Shown: positions 44,613 through 52,972, counted from the first letter of the stretch. The stretch is DNA of 53,538 nt from JAILZP01 sp037444185 (GCA_037444185.1 JBBIMW010000015.1:1-53538); one strand, 5' to 3'. Numbers and translations are program-made. The notes: a model not told the origin generated them from the sequence alone.

Positions 44613-44626
44613 CGGGAGGGGTGGTA

Positions 44627-46162
44627 ATGAGCATCCAGCAAAAGCTTGACAGGCTGAACAGGTTGAGGTCCCGGGTGGTCTCCGGCGGCGGGCCGAAAAG
44701 AATCGAAAAACAGCACGAGGCCGGGAAAAAATCTGCCCGGGAGCGCATAGACATGCTTTTTGACGCCGGCACTTTCACCGAGCTGGTGACCTTCGCCGGC
44801 GACGAGGACATCGACAACCTAAAAAATCCCGGAGAAGGAGTGGTCGCAGGCCACGGAAAAATTGACGGCCGCACGGTTTTCGCATACGTCCAGGACTTTA
44901 CGGTGGCCGGCGGGTCTTTGGGCAGGGTCCACGCCGCAAAAATTTGCCGGGTTCTGGATTCAGCCGTGAAGGTGGGGGCGCCGGTAATCGGACTGAACGA
45001 CTCCGGCGGGGCCAGGATTCAGGAAGGGGTTGACGCCCTCAACGGTTACGGGGAAATATTTTTCAGAAATACCCGGGCTTCCGGGGTTATTCCGCAGCTG
45101 TCGGTGATTATGGGGCCCTGCGCCGGAGGGGCGGTATATTCCCCGGCCCTGACCGACTTTGTCATCATGGTGAAGAACACCAGCCAGATGTTCATCACGG
45201 GTCCCCAGGTGATCAAAGCCGTCACCGGCGAGGAGGTCAGCATGGAGGTGCTGGGGGGCGCCATGACCCACAACCAGACCAGCGGGGTGGCCCACTTCGC
45301 GGCTGAAAACGAAGAGGACTGCATGATATTGATCCGCCGTCTGGTGGGCTACCTCCCTTCAAACTATCTTGAAAAACCGCCGGCGGCCGCCCCGAAGAAC
45401 CCTGCGGGAAACCGGGACGAACTGCTGAATATTATTCCGGATAGCCCTCACCTGTCCTACGATGTCAAAAAAATAATCCACCTAGTGGTGGATGGAGGGG
45501 AATTCCTTGAAGTGCAGCCCTATTACGCCCGGAACGCCGTGGTGGGGTTCTCCAGGATGAACGGTCAGGCTGTTGGCATCATAGCCAATCAGCCTGACTA
45601 TCTGGCGGGCTGCCTCGATATCAACGCCTCGGATAAAATATCCAGATTTGTCAGATTCTGCGACTGCTTCAACATACCGCTGATCACCTTCATGGATGTG
45701 CCGGGCTTCCTGCCGGGCACGGGCCAGGAGTACGGAGGCATCATCCGGCACGGGGCGAAGATGCTGTACGCCTATTCCGAGGCAACGGTGCCCAAGGTCA
45801 CCATCATATTGAGAAAGGCGTACGGCGGAGCATACCTGGCCATGTGCAGCAGCAGCCTCAGGGCGGACAATGTTTTTGCCTGGCCCACAGCCGAGATAGC
45901 CGTAATGGGGCCCGAGGGGGCTGTGAACATCATACACAGGAACGAGATTGCCGGCGCTGAAGACAAGGCCGGAACCATGGCCAGGCTGACGTGGGAATAC
46001 CGGGAAAAGTTCGCCAACCCCTACATAGCCTGCGCCCGGGGATACGTGGACGATGTCATTGATCCCAGGGACACCAGAAACACAATCCTTGGCACACTGT
46101 CCATGCTGGCCGGCAAAAAAGACGAAGGGCCACGGAAAAAACACGGCAACATACCATTATAA
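44627..46162 (+). CDS. mmcI: methylmalonyl-CoA carboxyltransferase 12S-type subunit (acyl-CoA carboxylase beta family)
   Basis: Moves the carboxyl group between methylmalonyl-CoA/propionyl-CoA and biotin. The 511-residue crotonase-fold protein has ARERIDMLFDAGTFTEL, GRVHAAKI, LNDSGGARIQEGV, GPCAGGAVYSPALTDF, and the C-terminal MDVPGFLPGTGQE and RKAYGGAYLAMCS. With the 5S-type protein encoded at 47248 it would run the transcarboxylase, but it needs a biotin carrier not found here. Propionyl-CoA carboxylase or a sodium-pump decarboxylase alpha subunit are alternatives. ATG 44627 is preferred over GTG 44621 by spacing from GGGAGGGG. Confidence 0.9.
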   Translation: MSIQQKLDRLNRLRSRVVSGGGPKRIEKQHEAGKKSARERIDMLFDAGTFTELVTFAGDEDIDNLKNPGEGVVAGHGKIDGRTVFAYVQDFTVAGGSLGRVHAAKICRVLDSAVKVGAPVIGLNDSGGARIQEGVDALNGYGEIFFRNTRASGVIPQLSVIMGPCAGGAVYSPALTDFVIMVKNTSQMFITGPQVIKAVTGEEVSMEVLGGAMTHNQTSGVAHFAAENEEDCMILIRRLVGYLPSNYLEKPPAAAPKNPAGNRDELLNIIPDSPHLSYDVKKIIHLVVDGGEFLEVQPYYARNAVVGFSRMNGQAVGIIANQPDYLAGCLDINASDKISRFVRFCDCFNIPLITFMDVPGFLPGTGQEYGGIIRHGAKMLYAYSEATVPKVTIILRKAYGGAYLAMCSSSLRADNVFAWPTAEIAVMGPEGAVNIIHRNEIAGAEDKAGTMARLTWEYREKFANPYIACARGYVDDVIDPRDTRNTILGTLSMLAGKKDEGPRKKHGNIPL

Positions 46163-46214
46163 ACGGCTTGTTCTGCATCCCATGCAAATAATACCATTTT
46201 TTAGGAGGTTTAAA

Positions 46215-47144
46215 ATGAAGAGGAAGAAGATCACCATTGTTGGAGCAGGAAACGTAGGCGCCACTTGTGCCCACTGGGCCGCAGCCAAGGAGCTTGGAGA
46301 CATAGTGCTGATCGACGTGGCCGAAGGCATTCCCCAGGGGAAGGCCCTGGACCTGATGGAGGCCGCTCCCATAGAGGGTTTCGACTGCAATATTGTCGGC
46401 ACAAACAGCTATGAGGAAACCAGTGATTCCGACCTGATAATAATTACCGCAGGTATTGCCAGAAAGCCGGGAATGAGCAGGGATGACCTGCTGTCCACCA
46501 ACGCCAGGATTGTGGCCTCCTGCGCCGAACAAGCCGCGAAATACTCACCCAAGGCGTATATGATCGTGGTCACCAATCCCCTGGACATAATGGCCCACGT
46601 AGCGTTAAAGGCTTCCGGATTCCCCCCCGGCCGGGTGCTGGGCATGGCCGGAGTATTGGATTCCGCCAGGTTCCGCACCTTCATCGCCCTGGAGCTGGGG
46701 ATATCCTTCGAAGACGTAAGCGCCTTTGTGCTGGGTGGCCACGGCGACGACATGGTGCCCCTGGTGAGATACAGCTACGCCGGTGGAATACCCGTTGAAA
46801 AACTGATACCGGCAGAAAGACTGGCGGCCATCGTTGAGCGCACCCGGAAGGGCGGCGCTGAAATAGTCAATTACCTGAAGACAGGAAGCGCATACTACGC
46901 CCCGGGAGCCTCGGTGATACAGATGGCCGAAGCCATACTGAAAGACAAAAAGAGGATACTGCCGGTGGCCGCCTACCTGCAGGGAGAGTATGGTGAGAAG
47001 GACATGTATTTCGGCGTGCCCGCCATAATCGGCGGTGAAGGCGTGGAGAAAATAATTGAGGTGGACCTCACCGATGATGAAAAGGTCCAGATTGCCAAAT
47101 CAGTCAGTTCAGTCCGCAACCTCTTGAAAATAGTTGACTTATAA
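46215..47144 (+). CDS. mdh: malate dehydrogenase (NAD, LDH-like type)
   Basis: Oxidises malate to oxaloacetate, producing the NADH that syntrophs must dispose of, and regenerates the carboxyl acceptor. The 309-residue protein has ITIVGAGNVGATCAHWAA, an Asp after the second strand (LIDV) favouring NAD, VTNPLD, MAGVLDSARFR and the catalytic GGHGDDMV. The frame is open back to 46053 inside the previous gene, but ATG 46215 follows AGGAGG and fits the family. Equivalent to mmcK. A terminator follows. Confidence 0.95.
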   Translation: MKRKKITIVGAGNVGATCAHWAAAKELGDIVLIDVAEGIPQGKALDLMEAAPIEGFDCNIVGTNSYEETSDSDLIIITAGIARKPGMSRDDLLSTNARIVASCAEQAAKYSPKAYMIVVTNPLDIMAHVALKASGFPPGRVLGMAGVLDSARFRTFIALELGISFEDVSAFVLGGHGDDMVPLVRYSYAGGIPVEKLIPAERLAAIVERTRKGGAEIVNYLKTGSAYYAPGASVIQMAEAILKDKKRILPVAAYLQGEYGEKDMYFGVPAIIGGEGVEKIIEVDLTDDEKVQIAKSVSSVRNLLKIVDL

Positions 47145-47156
47145 CAGATACGCCGG

Positions 47157-47191
47157 AAACAGGGTTTCTCGTTGGGGGAAGCCCTGTTTTT
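47157..47191 (+). terminator. terminator between mdh and the 5S gene
   Basis: AAACAGGGTTTC (47157-47168) pairs with GAAGCCCTGTTT (47178-47189; one T-G pair) across a 9-base loop; the T run extends to 47191. It should reduce read-through into the last mmc gene. Confidence 0.75.
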
Positions 47192-47247
47192 AAAACAACT
47201 CATGTATATTGTATTCTTTAAAATTCAAAGAAAGGAATGGATGATAC

Positions 47248-48600
47248 ATGAAAAAAAGACACGTAGGCATTACCGACACCACGCTGAGGGACAGTCACCA
47301 GTCGCTTCTGGCCACCAGGATGAAAACGGCCGACATGGTGCCAATTATCGAAGAAATCGACAATATGGGTTTCCATTCGGTGGAGGTGTGGGGAGGGGCC
47401 ACCTTTGACTCCTGCATGCGTTTTCTGGATGAAGACCCGTGGGATCGTCTCAAAGTAATGAAAAAACATTTTAAAAACACCAGGCTGCAAATGCTTCTGA
47501 GGGGTCAGAACGTGGTGGGCTACAAGCATTACGCCGACGACGTGCTGGACGAATTCATCAAATACAGCGTCCTCAACGGCATGGACATATTCAGAATTTT
47601 CGACGCTCTAAACGACGTCAGAAACATGGAAAGGGCCATTCTTACTACTAAAAGGGAGGGAGGGCATGTCCAGGCCACCGTGGTTTATACCATCAGCCCG
47701 GTGCACGACTATGATTTTTACATGAAAACCGCCCAGGAACTGCAGCAGCTGGGAGCCGACTCGATATGCCTGAAGGACATGGCCGGCATACTGTCGCCGT
47801 ACATATCCCATGAAATTATCAAGGGCTGGAAAGAAAGGCTGGACATCCCGGTGCAGCTCCACTCCCACTACACCAGCGGAATGGCCGCCATGTCCTATCT
47901 GAAGGCCATAGAGGCAGGGGTGGATGTCATTGACTGCGCCATTTCCAGCATGGCACTGCAGACCTCCCAGCCGGCCACCGAAACCATGGTGGCATCCCTG
48001 GAAAACAGCCCCTATGAAACAGGGCTGGACATCACCAAGCTCAACCACATAGCCGGATACTTCAAAGAAGTCCGCAAGAACTACTCCCAGTTCGACAGCT
48101 CATCCAGCACCGTGGACACCAATGTTCTGCTTTATCAGGTGCCCGGCGGTATGATTTCGAATTTTGTCAACCAGCTCAAAGAGCAGAACGCCCTGGACAA
48201 ACTGCCCCAGGTGCTGGCCGAAGTGCCCAGGGTGAGGGAGGACTTCGGTTTTCCGCCCCTGGTGACTCCCTCCAGCCAGATAGTGGGCACCCAGGCGGCC
48301 ATCAATGTCATAGTGGGCTCCCGCTACATGTTCGCCACCGATGAGGTTAAAAATTACATGCGGGGATTTTACGGCAGGCCGCCGGCTCCGGTAAACGAAG
48401 AAGTGCGCAGGAAAATCATCGGCGACGAGGAGCCCGTCACCTGCCGGCCGGCCGACCTCATCCAACCGGAGCTGCCAAGGGCCAGGGAACTGGGCGGGGA
48501 ATATATACAGAGGCCCGAAGATGTGATTTCGGTGGCACTTTTTCCCCAGGTCGCCCCGGAATTTCTGAAGAAGAAAAAGGAAGCCGCCGTCCAGAACTGA
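47248..48600 (+). CDS. mmcL: methylmalonyl-CoA carboxyltransferase 5S-type subunit (pyruvate/oxaloacetate carboxyltransferase)
   Basis: Transfers a carboxyl group between oxaloacetate/pyruvate and biotin. The 450-residue TIM-barrel protein has VGITDTTLRDSHQSLLATRM, MLLRGQNVVGY, FRIFDALND, SICLKDMAG (active-site Lys) and PVQLHSHYTSGMA (His metal ligands), followed by the PYC/OADA conserved domain. It ends in FLKKKKEAAVQN with no biotinyl domain, so the carrier must be a separate protein. ATG 47248 with AAAGGA about 12 bases upstream. Oxaloacetate decarboxylase alpha lacking its biotin tail is the alternative reading. Confidence 0.9.
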   Translation: MKKRHVGITDTTLRDSHQSLLATRMKTADMVPIIEEIDNMGFHSVEVWGGATFDSCMRFLDEDPWDRLKVMKKHFKNTRLQMLLRGQNVVGYKHYADDVLDEFIKYSVLNGMDIFRIFDALNDVRNMERAILTTKREGGHVQATVVYTISPVHDYDFYMKTAQELQQLGADSICLKDMAGILSPYISHEIIKGWKERLDIPVQLHSHYTSGMAAMSYLKAIEAGVDVIDCAISSMALQTSQPATETMVASLENSPYETGLDITKLNHIAGYFKEVRKNYSQFDSSSSTVDTNVLLYQVPGGMISNFVNQLKEQNALDKLPQVLAEVPRVREDFGFPPLVTPSSQIVGTQAAINVIVGSRYMFATDEVKNYMRGFYGRPPAPVNEEVRRKIIGDEEPVTCRPADLIQPELPRARELGGEYIQRPEDVISVALFPQVAPEFLKKKKEAAVQN

Positions 48601-48629
48601 AAAATTATTTTATCATTGCATTGATTTCC

Positions 48630-48661
48630 AAAATGGCGCTCCCCCGGGGGAGCGCCATTTT
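48630..48661. terminator. perfect palindromic terminator after the mmc cluster
   Basis: A 32-base perfect palindrome (arms 48630-48645 and 48646-48661) with a GC-rich core (GGCGCTCCCCC) flanked by A and T runs on both sides. It can terminate transcription from either direction. Confidence 0.85.
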
Positions 48662-48670
48662 AACATAAAT

Positions 48671-48744
48671 TTAAACACAAATGACCATTTTATTAACCAG
48701 GGCTTATTTGTCTGTTAACAGATAATATATATCCTGGTGATAAT
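48671..48744 (+). promoter_or_regulatory. Pho box and promoter upstream of pstS
   Basis: Units resembling the PhoP box TTAACA occur with an exact 11-base period at 48671 (TTAAAC), 48682 (TGACCA), 48693 (TTAACC), 48704 (TTATTT) and 48715 (TTAACA). The last unit, 18 bases before GATAAT (48739-48744), could act as the -35. This predicts activation by PhoP/PhoB under phosphate limitation. Confidence 0.65.
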
Positions 48745-48852
48745 GGATTTTTAAAATAATTTGATATTGTCAAGAGAGGTGATAAACAGATTTTTGTTGA
48801 ACATTATATTTATCAGGCATTATACCAGACTGGCGAAAAGGAGAGGAAATAA

Positions 48853-49698
48853 TTGCTCAGATCAAAATTGGCAGTTCTGTTGTCCCTGATCATGGCGATG
48901 GCGGTTGCCTTGACGGGCTGCGGCGGAAAAACGGAGAAAAAGGAAGATGGTCCCAAGGGCGGCGGCGCCAAAACCACCATAACCGTTGCCGGGTCAACAT
49001 CAGTGCAACCACTTTCGGACGAACTGGCAAAGGCATACAGCCAGAAAAACCTCAATGTCACCATCAACGTCCAGGGCGGCGGGTCTTCCCAGGGCGTTAA
49101 GGCCGCCGCCGACGGCATCGCCCAGATCGGCGCCAGCTCCCGCAAATTAAAGGACTCTGAAAAGAACCTTGGACTGAAAGAAATCAGGGTTGCGCTGGAC
49201 GGCATCGCCATCGTGGTAAACCCCAAAAACACCGCCATTACCAACCTGACCATGGAACAGGTAAAGGGGATATTCAGCGGTAAAATCACCAACTGGAAAG
49301 AAGTGGGCGGAAAAGACTCCCCCATCAGCGTTGTCACCCGTGAAGCCGGTTCCGGTACCCGGGGCGCCTTTGAAGAAATGGTCATGGGTGACGAAAAGAT
49401 TGCCAGCAAGGCTATTACCCAGGCCTCCAACGGCGCCATAAGAAGCACCGTGGGCGGCGACGAAAAGGCCATCGGCTATGTCTCCATCGGCTTTCTGAGC
49501 TCCGACGTTAAAGGCATAAAGGTTGACAACGTAGAACCCACCGTAGAAAATATAAGGAGCGGAGCCTATAAAATCAGCAGGCCCTTCCTGTACCTGACCA
49601 AAGGCGAACCCGCAGGTGAAGTGAAGGCCTTCATAGACTTTGTGCTGAGCCCCGCCGGCCAGGAGATAGTGGGTAAAAACTACATCAAAGTGATATAG
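48853..49698 (+). CDS. pstS: phosphate ABC transporter, phosphate-binding lipoprotein PstS
   Basis: Captures phosphate outside the membrane for PstCA. The 281-residue protein has a signal peptide with lipobox LTGC (Cys23), then TITVAGSTSVQPLSDELA, GGGSSQGVKA, IGASSR, and the phosphate-contact segment TREAGSGTRGAFEE typical of the family. TTG start 48853 after GGAGAGGAAA. A terminator separates it from pstC, so pstS can be made in excess. Confidence 0.96.
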   Translation: MLRSKLAVLLSLIMAMAVALTGCGGKTEKKEDGPKGGGAKTTITVAGSTSVQPLSDELAKAYSQKNLNVTINVQGGGSSQGVKAAADGIAQIGASSRKLKDSEKNLGLKEIRVALDGIAIVVNPKNTAITNLTMEQVKGIFSGKITNWKEVGGKDSPISVVTREAGSGTRGAFEEMVMGDEKIASKAITQASNGAIRSTVGGDEKAIGYVSIGFLSSDVKGIKVDNVEPTVENIRSGAYKISRPFLYLTKGEPAGEVKAFIDFVLSPAGQEIVGKNYIKVI

Positions 49699-49710
49699 AA
49701 ACATATCCCT

Positions 49711-49742
49711 GCCAAAAAACCGGCTAAGCCGGTTTTTTTGGC
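49711..49742 (+). terminator. terminator after pstS
   Basis: A near-perfect palindrome centred on GGCTAAGCC, with an A run left and seven T right of a GCCGG core. It separates pstS from the pstC Pho box. Confidence 0.85.
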
Positions 49743-49778
49743 ATAGTATGGGAAATTATGCTTTCACAGGTCTCCTTA

Positions 49779-49817
49779 TTAATACATAATTAACATACGG
49801 TTAACAGCATATTAACC
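49779..49817 (+). promoter_or_regulatory. Pho box upstream of pstC
   Basis: Four hexamers at an exact 11-base spacing: TTAATA (49779), TTAACA (49790), TTAACA (49801) and TTAACC (49812). This is the tandem PhoP-box arrangement. It lies between the pstS terminator and pstC, indicating an independent phosphate-controlled transcript for pstCA. Confidence 0.75.
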
Positions 49818-49895
49818 GTAATCGGCAGGATTTCCGGACAAAACAGATAACATTACATTTTATGTCCGTTTTAAATATGCAAAGGATGACATTAA

Positions 49896-50747
49896 ATGAG
49901 AAAATATCTGGAAAAATCAGTTGAAAAGGTGCTGTTTTTAAGCGCTGTGGCGGCAATTTTTATTGTTTTGCTGATATTTGTGTTTATTTTTATAGAGGGA
50001 TTGCCGGTAATAAGCAAATACGGCCTGCTGCATTTCATCACGGGCAGCCATTGGTACCCGGAGGACTCCGTATTCGGCCTTTTACCCATGATCATCGGGT
50101 CCATATACGTAACATTGGGATCCCTGGTGCTGGGAGTGCCCCTGGGCATAGGATGCGCCATATTTCTTGCGGAAATGGCCCCGAGAAGGCTGACCATGGT
50201 CATCAGACCGGCCATCGAACTGCTGGCGGGAATACCGTCCGTTGTCTACGGTTTTTACGGACTGGTGGTGCTGGTGCCACTGATCAGAGAACTTTTCGGG
50301 GGAGCGGGACTCAGCGTTCTGGCAGGTTCGGTGGTGCTGGCCATTATGATCCTGCCCACCATAATAAATATTTCCGAGGACTCCATCAGGGCCGTGCCCA
50401 GGGAATTCAAGGAAGGGTCCTTTGCCCTGGGCGCCACGCACTGGCAAACCATTAAAAAAGTGATCCTTCCCACCGCCAGATCAGGCATCATAACCGCAGT
50501 GGTGCTGGGAATGGGCAGGGCCATAGGCGAAACCATGGCCATCTTGCTGGTTACGGGCAATGTGGCCGTGGCGCCCAATTCCATACTGGAGCCCGTAAGA
50601 ACCCTGACCGCCAACATAGCCATAGAAATGGGATATGCCGCCGGCGATCACGCCAAGGCCTTATTCGCCACCGGAATAATTCTGTTCGTATTCATAATTT
50701 TGCTAAACGGCCTGGTGGCACTGATCCCCAAAAAGGTGAGTGATTGA
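49896..50747 (+). CDS. pstC: phosphate ABC transporter permease PstC
   Basis: Integral membrane subunit of the phosphate importer: 283 residues with about six membrane segments (about 17-39, 60-90, 105-127, 133-155, 195-222 and 252-275). The permease EAA-type loop reads EFKEGSFALGATHWQTIKKVILP, and AMGRAIGETMA is conserved in PstC. The ATG at 49896 lies 79 bases after the Pho box. It overlaps the pstA region by sharing the GATTG junction. Confidence 0.95.
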   Translation: MRKYLEKSVEKVLFLSAVAAIFIVLLIFVFIFIEGLPVISKYGLLHFITGSHWYPEDSVFGLLPMIIGSIYVTLGSLVLGVPLGIGCAIFLAEMAPRRLTMVIRPAIELLAGIPSVVYGFYGLVVLVPLIRELFGGAGLSVLAGSVVLAIMILPTIINISEDSIRAVPREFKEGSFALGATHWQTIKKVILPTARSGIITAVVLGMGRAIGETMAILLVTGNVAVAPNSILEPVRTLTANIAIEMGYAAGDHAKALFATGIILFVFIILLNGLVALIPKKVSD

Positions 50748-50749
50748 TT

Positions 50750-51592
50750 ATGAAGACAAACGCCGTCAAAGCCGAAGAAACAATAATCAAGATATTCCTG
50801 ATTATATCAGTGCTGTTAACCATCGGCAGCCTCATGGCCATACTTTTCCACATACTGAGGGAAGGATTCGGGGTGGTGACATGGGAATTTCTGACCACTT
50901 ACCCCGAGGATATGGGAAGGGAAGGCGGCATATTTCCTTCAATAATCGGCACCATTTATTTGATCGCCGTCTCGCTATTGTTCGCAGCCCCGGTGGGAAT
51001 ACTGGCGGCCATCCACCTCACCGAATACACCAAAAAAGGCCGCTTGGTGGGCATCATCCGCTACGCCGTGGAAACATTGGCGGGCATACCATCCATTATC
51101 TTCGGCCTGTTCGGCTTTGCCTTCCTGGTCATTTTCATGGGCTTCCGCTGGTCTATACTTTCCGGCGGCCTGACCATGGCCATAATGATACTGCCCACCA
51201 TAATCAGAACTACCGAAGAGGCCATAAAAAGCGTACCCCAAACTTACCGGGAAGGCAGCCTGGCCCTTGGGGCCACCAAATGGCAGACCGTGTACAGAAT
51301 TGTTATTCCGGCCGCCCTGCCCGGCATAGTAACCGGAATAATCCTGGGCATCGGCAGGGCGGTGGGGGAAACCGCCGCGGTTTTGCTGACCGCAGGCAGT
51401 TCATTGAACCTGCCCACATCAATTATGGATCCGGCCAGGGCCCTTTCCATCCACCTCTACACCCTGGCCTCCGAGGGGATTTCCTTTAAAAATGCGTATG
51501 GTACAGCCACAGTTCTAATTATTTTGATTCTGATTATAAACGTATCGGCCAACTTAATAATGAACAAAATGACCTCCAGAGCATCCCAATAA
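50750..51592 (+). CDS. pstA: phosphate ABC transporter permease PstA
   Basis: Second permease subunit, 280 residues with six membrane segments and the coupling loop TYREGSLALGATKWQTVYRI followed by GIGRAVGETAAVLLTAG. An in-frame TTG at 50744 would overlap pstC by 4 bases; ATG 50750 is better spaced from AAGGTGAG. The ATPase gene pstB, which normally follows, is missing: a terminator lies 28 bases after the stop. Confidence 0.95.
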   Translation: MKTNAVKAEETIIKIFLIISVLLTIGSLMAILFHILREGFGVVTWEFLTTYPEDMGREGGIFPSIIGTIYLIAVSLLFAAPVGILAAIHLTEYTKKGRLVGIIRYAVETLAGIPSIIFGLFGFAFLVIFMGFRWSILSGGLTMAIMILPTIIRTTEEAIKSVPQTYREGSLALGATKWQTVYRIVIPAALPGIVTGIILGIGRAVGETAAVLLTAGSSLNLPTSIMDPARALSIHLYTLASEGISFKNAYGTATVLIILILIINVSANLIMNKMTSRASQ

Positions 51593-51619
51593 TTCCGTTA
51601 TTACTTCCGCACCCTGAAA

Positions 51620-51650
51620 GAAGCCTGCAAACCGGCCCAGGCTTCCTTTT
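51620..51650 (+). terminator. terminator after pstA
   Basis: GAAGCCTG (51620-51627) and CAGGCTTC (51638-51645) form an 8-bp stem with a 10-base loop, followed by CTTTTT. Confidence 0.85.
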
Positions 51651-51655
51651 TGTGT

Positions 51656-51690
51656 ATAGGAATATTTTTTATTACAAAAAATATTCCTAT
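51656..51690. repeat. 35-base perfect AT-rich inverted repeat
   Basis: Arms of 15 bases (51656-51670 and 51676-51690) are perfectly complementary around a 5-base loop. It lies between the pstA terminator and the phospholipase gene, ending about 5 bases before that gene's ribosome site. It could be an operator or an mRNA hairpin controlling translation. Confidence 0.8.
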
Positions 51691-51712
51691 TTCAAAAGGG
51701 GGTAGCACAACT

Positions 51713-52402
51713 TTGAGCATATGTGAAAAACACATTTGGCCGGCGTTTAAAATACTGCTTTCAGCAGGTACGCCAATACAAAAATTAATCGACAGGGGAG
51801 GGGGGACACACCTGTTTCTAAACCATCAGGCGGCTGACATATTAAAAAACGACGGTAGGCTCAACACTTTCAGAATCATTAAACAATATAAAACATACAT
51901 AGACCTCGGCAATATTTGGGCTGACAGCGGCTGGAAATACTTGGCCCACTATTACCGGCCTGGAAGCGGAAAGGGGCTGATACCCTGGATTTCCGCCGTC
52001 ACCGAAGGCGTGAACCATTTCAATGCTGCACTATACAACTGGAAAAGGGGAAATCCGCAGGACTCCATGTTTTTTCTCGGAGCCGCCGCCCATATAGTGC
52101 AGGATATGTGCGTCCCGCATCACGCCATGGGAATTGCCTTCAACGGACATGGTAAATTTGAATTATGGGCCATGCGCAACAAAACAGAATTCAAGATTGA
52201 CAAATGCGGCATTTATAAAAATTTTAGATGCTTGGATGAGTTAATTCACGGCAATGCCAACATATCCCAGCAATATTATGATGATGTATCGGAATGCGGC
52301 AGTACCAATTTTATCCGGGCTGGGAAAGAACTGTTCTACCTGGCCCAGATTACCACCGCACAACTCTTTGATTATTTTATTAAACAGGCCAACTGCGAAT
52401 GA
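51713..52402 (+). CDS. zinc-dependent phospholipase C-like protein
   Basis: The 229-residue protein aligns with Bacillus cereus phosphatidylcholine phospholipase C at nearly all zinc ligands: THLFLNHQAADIL (His14), WADSGW (Asp55), LAHYYRPGSGKGLIPW (His69), AAAHIVQDMCVPHHA (His118, Asp122, His128) and GHGKFE (His142, Glu146). The N-terminal Trp ligand of secreted enzymes has no counterpart 13 residues before the first His, and no signal peptide is seen, so it may be cytoplasmic or altered. TTG 51713 has AAGGGGG 10 bases upstream; GTG 51650 falls in the preceding terminator. Composition is visibly more AT-rich than the genes to the left. Confidence 0.82.
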   Translation: MSICEKHIWPAFKILLSAGTPIQKLIDRGGGTHLFLNHQAADILKNDGRLNTFRIIKQYKTYIDLGNIWADSGWKYLAHYYRPGSGKGLIPWISAVTEGVNHFNAALYNWKRGNPQDSMFFLGAAAHIVQDMCVPHHAMGIAFNGHGKFELWAMRNKTEFKIDKCGIYKNFRCLDELIHGNANISQQYYDDVSECGSTNFIRAGKELFYLAQITTAQLFDYFIKQANCE

Positions 52403-52617
52403 AATATTTAGTTTTATAAATAATGTGTGAATTTTATAAATATTATTAAAAAATACCTACATACCATTTGGCAAACAAAATATCCTTTTCAGGACAATGT
52501 TCCGTCATTTAAAGGACAAATTAATGATTTTCCAATAGAGATAGAATAAAATAATTAGTGAGCTTCTTATATTTAAGCTACTTCGGTTTAGTCTAAAATT
52601 TATTTAGGATGACAGAA

Positions 52618-52905
52618 ATGGTAAAAATAGATCCAGAGAAGCTTAAGGGAATATCCAAAAAGTGCATCCTTGACGAGGACAGGGTCTGCGACAACTGTTG
52701 CGAGTGCTTCGTATGCGATATCGACCCCGGCAAGGCTTGTGACAATTGCGCAAAATGCCTGGAGTTGGCAGATTTTAATTCCATTGACCTGGCGGACATT
52801 CTTTATTCAAAGGATATCTTCAAATACGGGAAGAACGGCAGGAAGAAATCAGCAGCCTCCGAAAAAAACGAAACCACCGCCTTAGAGAAAAGCACGAAAA
52901 AGTAG
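52618..52905 (+). CDS. small cysteine-rich protein of unknown function
   Basis: A protein of about 95 residues. Ten Cys fall in the first 50 residues in the pattern C-x8-CDNCCECFVC-x8-CDNCxxC; the rest is charged and Lys-rich (GRKKSAASEKNE). The CxxC pairs suggest binding of zinc or an iron-sulfur centre. ATG 52618 is preferred, with AGGA 8 bases upstream; ATG 52609 overlaps that site. I do not recognise a named family with certainty. Confidence 0.65.
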   Translation: MVKIDPEKLKGISKKCILDEDRVCDNCCECFVCDIDPGKACDNCAKCLELADFNSIDLADILYSKDIFKYGKNGRKKSAASEKNETTALEKSTKK

Positions 52906-52972
52906 TCGTCTTTTTTTATTTATAATAATTGTTCCGATAAGACATCTTATGTAAACAAACACGTTCATTCAA

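Noticed and set aside
46053..46214. 54-residue N-terminal extension of malate dehydrogenase
   Set aside because: It would overlap the 12S gene; ATG 46215 follows AGGAGG.
51650..51712. GTG 51650 as the start of the phospholipase-like gene
   Set aside because: It lies in the T tract of the pstA terminator and would place the whole inverted repeat inside the coding region; TTG 51713 has a proper ribosome site.
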